Source: JBEIGE01 sp040382055
GTDB taxonomy: Bacteria; Pseudomonadota; Gammaproteobacteria; Burkholderiales; Burkholderiaceae_C
Direction of reading: 5' to 3'
DNA length: 22,097 nucleotides
Assembly (NCBI GenBank): GCA_040382055.1
Contig: JBEIGE010000037.1
Coordinates: 1 to 22,097, forward strand
In this document: in pieces, positions 20,856 to 22,097 of the stretch
Position numbering within the stretch: the first letter of the stretch is position 1
How the letters are laid out: each line of letters begins with the position of its first letter
Made by a program: the position numbers and the translations under genes
The notes under the pieces: generated by a model
What the model saw: only the letters and a program-made list of their open reading frames with translations
The model's database searches: none
What the model was told of the DNA's origin: nothing

Positions 20856-22097
20856 ATGAGCCTCAATATTCGCTTTCTGGGTGGCGCCAGTACTGTCACA
20901 GGATCCAAATACTGTGTCGAGCATGCCGGCAAACGTTTGTTGGTTGACTGCGGCTTGTTCCAGGGCTATAAGCAACTTCGATTACGCAACTGGAATCCAC
21001 TGCCTTTGCCTGCAGAGGAAATGGACGCCGTTTTACTCACGCATGCCCACCTGGATCACAGCGGCTATGTCCCGTTGCTGGTTAAAGGTGGATACCGGGG
21101 TCGGATTTACGCCACCGCAGGCACCCGCGACCTTTGCAAGATCCTGCTGCCTGATAGCGGTCACATTCAAGAAGAAGACGCTTATTTTGCCAACAAACAT
21201 GGCTATTCCAAGCATCAACCCGCTCTGCCCCTCTACACCAAGCAGGATGCGCTCGATTGCATGGCCCGCTTTCATGTTGAGAATTGGGGGCAATGGTTTG
21301 AGCCCATCAAGGGCTGGCGGGCTCAGTTCTCGCCAGCGGGACACATTCTTGGTGCCTCCTGTTTATTGCTGGAAGTTGCTGGAAGACGCATCCTGTTCTC
21401 CGGTGATCTGGGACGGCCTGACGACAGCCAGATGAACCCACCTGCCGACCCGCCCCAGGCCGACACGGTCTTGATCGAATCAACCTATGGCGACCGCAGC
21501 CACCCGGCACAGAATATCAACACAGAGCTCAGTGCCGCCCTGAAAAGAGTTTCTGCACGAGGAGGTGTCGCTGTGGTGCCGGTGTTTGCCGTGGGCCGCG
21601 CCCAGGCTATTTTGAGCACTATTGCGCAGCTCAAAGCCCAGGGAGACATTCCAAAAAGTCTGCCCGTTTTTCTTGACAGCCCCATGGCAATCCATGCGAC
21701 ATCCCTGTTTGAGAAACACATGGGCGAGCATCGTTTGAACATGTCCCAGGTTCAAGCCATGAATCATGTCGCAACCATGGTACAGACGCCAGAGCAATCT
21801 AAAGCGCTGATTAAACGGCATGGTCCGATGGTCATACTTGCCGCCAGTGGCATGGCCACCGGGGGACGCGTACTTCATCATTTGGCCAATTACCTCGGTG
21901 ATCGTCGCAACATGGTTGTTTTGACAGGATTTCAGTCGCCGGGAACACGGGGTGCGAGCTTGGCCGCAGGCAACGCCACCATCCGCATGCACGGCAGAGA
22001 CTTTAATGTCAGGGCTGAAATTGTTCAACTCGCTGCAGCCTCAGCCCATGCCGATGCAAATCAGTTGTTGGCCTGGCTTAGAAAAATCCCACAGCCA
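20856..22097 (+). CDS. Beta-CASP metallo-beta-lactamase RNA nuclease (partial, runs off window)
   Basis: 414 codons are open from ATG 20856 to the window end with no stop. The metallo-beta-lactamase motif is THAHLDHSG (62-70; HxHxDH), with further metal ligands His163 in AGHILGA and Asp184 in FSGDLGR. The beta-CASP block ESTYGDR (208-214) and SGMATGGRVLHHL follow. SAHADANQLLAWL (396-408) is the C-terminal His motif of RNA-type members. This is the family of CPSF-73/RNase J-like nucleases, which act on RNA in the cytoplasm. The bacterial group is usually ~450 residues, so perhaps 40 are missing. A clear ribosome site is not seen at the start. Substrate is unknown; an RNA role follows from the family. 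Confidence 0.93.
   Translation, partial: MSLNIRFLGGASTVTGSKYCVEHAGKRLLVDCGLFQGYKQLRLRNWNPLPLPAEEMDAVLLTHAHLDHSGYVPLLVKGGYRGRIYATAGTRDLCKILLPDSGHIQEEDAYFANKHGYSKHQPALPLYTKQDALDCMARFHVENWGQWFEPIKGWRAQFSPAGHILGASCLLLEVAGRRILFSGDLGRPDDSQMNPPADPPQADTVLIESTYGDRSHPAQNINTELSAALKRVSARGGVAVVPVFAVGRAQAILSTIAQLKAQGDIPKSLPVFLDSPMAIHATSLFEKHMGEHRLNMSQVQAMNHVATMVQTPEQSKALIKRHGPMVILAASGMATGGRVLHHLANYLGDRRNMVVLTGFQSPGTRGASLAAGNATIRMHGRDFNVRAEIVQLAAASAHADANQLLAWLRKIPQP

Noticed and set aside
21480..22028. A 182-codon minus-strand frame at the right edge
   Set aside because: It is antisense to the beta-CASP nuclease, whose motifs are continuous across the whole stretch.

Overview
The window looks like a betaproteobacterial chromosome, most likely Burkholderiales and probably close to Comamonadaceae (Rhodoferax/Polaromonas type). 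The reasons are a moderately high G+C housekeeping background, a Bug-family (TctC) solute receptor, a HrpA of about 1350 residues, the ArgA and DsbB sequence types, and many 4-bp start/stop overlaps. This placement is inferred from protein character only; no search was run.

Layout. 1-51 is the tail of an unidentified gene. 65-1213 is a methionine-type aminotransferase, and 1303-2126 is an ECF sigma factor overlapping a 65-residue zinc-finger anti-sigma protein. 2249-7258 is a self-contained, probably transferred metabolic cluster. One leftward operon encodes a cupin, a Bug periplasmic receptor and an acetolactate-synthase-like ThDP enzyme. Facing away from it is an alpha/beta hydrolase, which overlaps tail-to-tail with a LysR regulator. 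The substrate is unknown.

7260-8283 is a scar zone with no intact gene. It holds the first ~85 codons of a type II (probably II-C) cas9 (RuvC-I motif plus arginine-rich bridge helix), then a hairpin-rich stretch that could be its old tracrRNA, then an internally deleted IS3-family insertion sequence. This is the most striking part of the window: the corpse of a CRISPR-Cas9 locus beside a catabolic island.

8284-8988 is an exported Rieske-type protein, 9206-10138 an EamA/DMT transporter and 10201-14271 the helicase HrpA. Divergent from hrpA, 14356-16414 is a vapB-vapC-argA run in which both junctions are ATGA overlaps, so a toxin-antitoxin module is coupled to the first enzyme of arginine synthesis. 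A palindromic operator lies upstream of vapB. Converging on argA from the right is the leftward sulfate ABC transporter operon cysT-cysW-cysA, running on into dsbB without a sulfate-binding-protein gene. The right edge holds a LOG-family phosphoribohydrolase-like gene, divergent from a beta-CASP metallo-beta-lactamase nuclease that runs off the window.

The genes outside 2127-8283 look like ordinary core genome. The segment 2127-8283 behaves like an accessory insertion between the anti-sigma gene and the Rieske gene.
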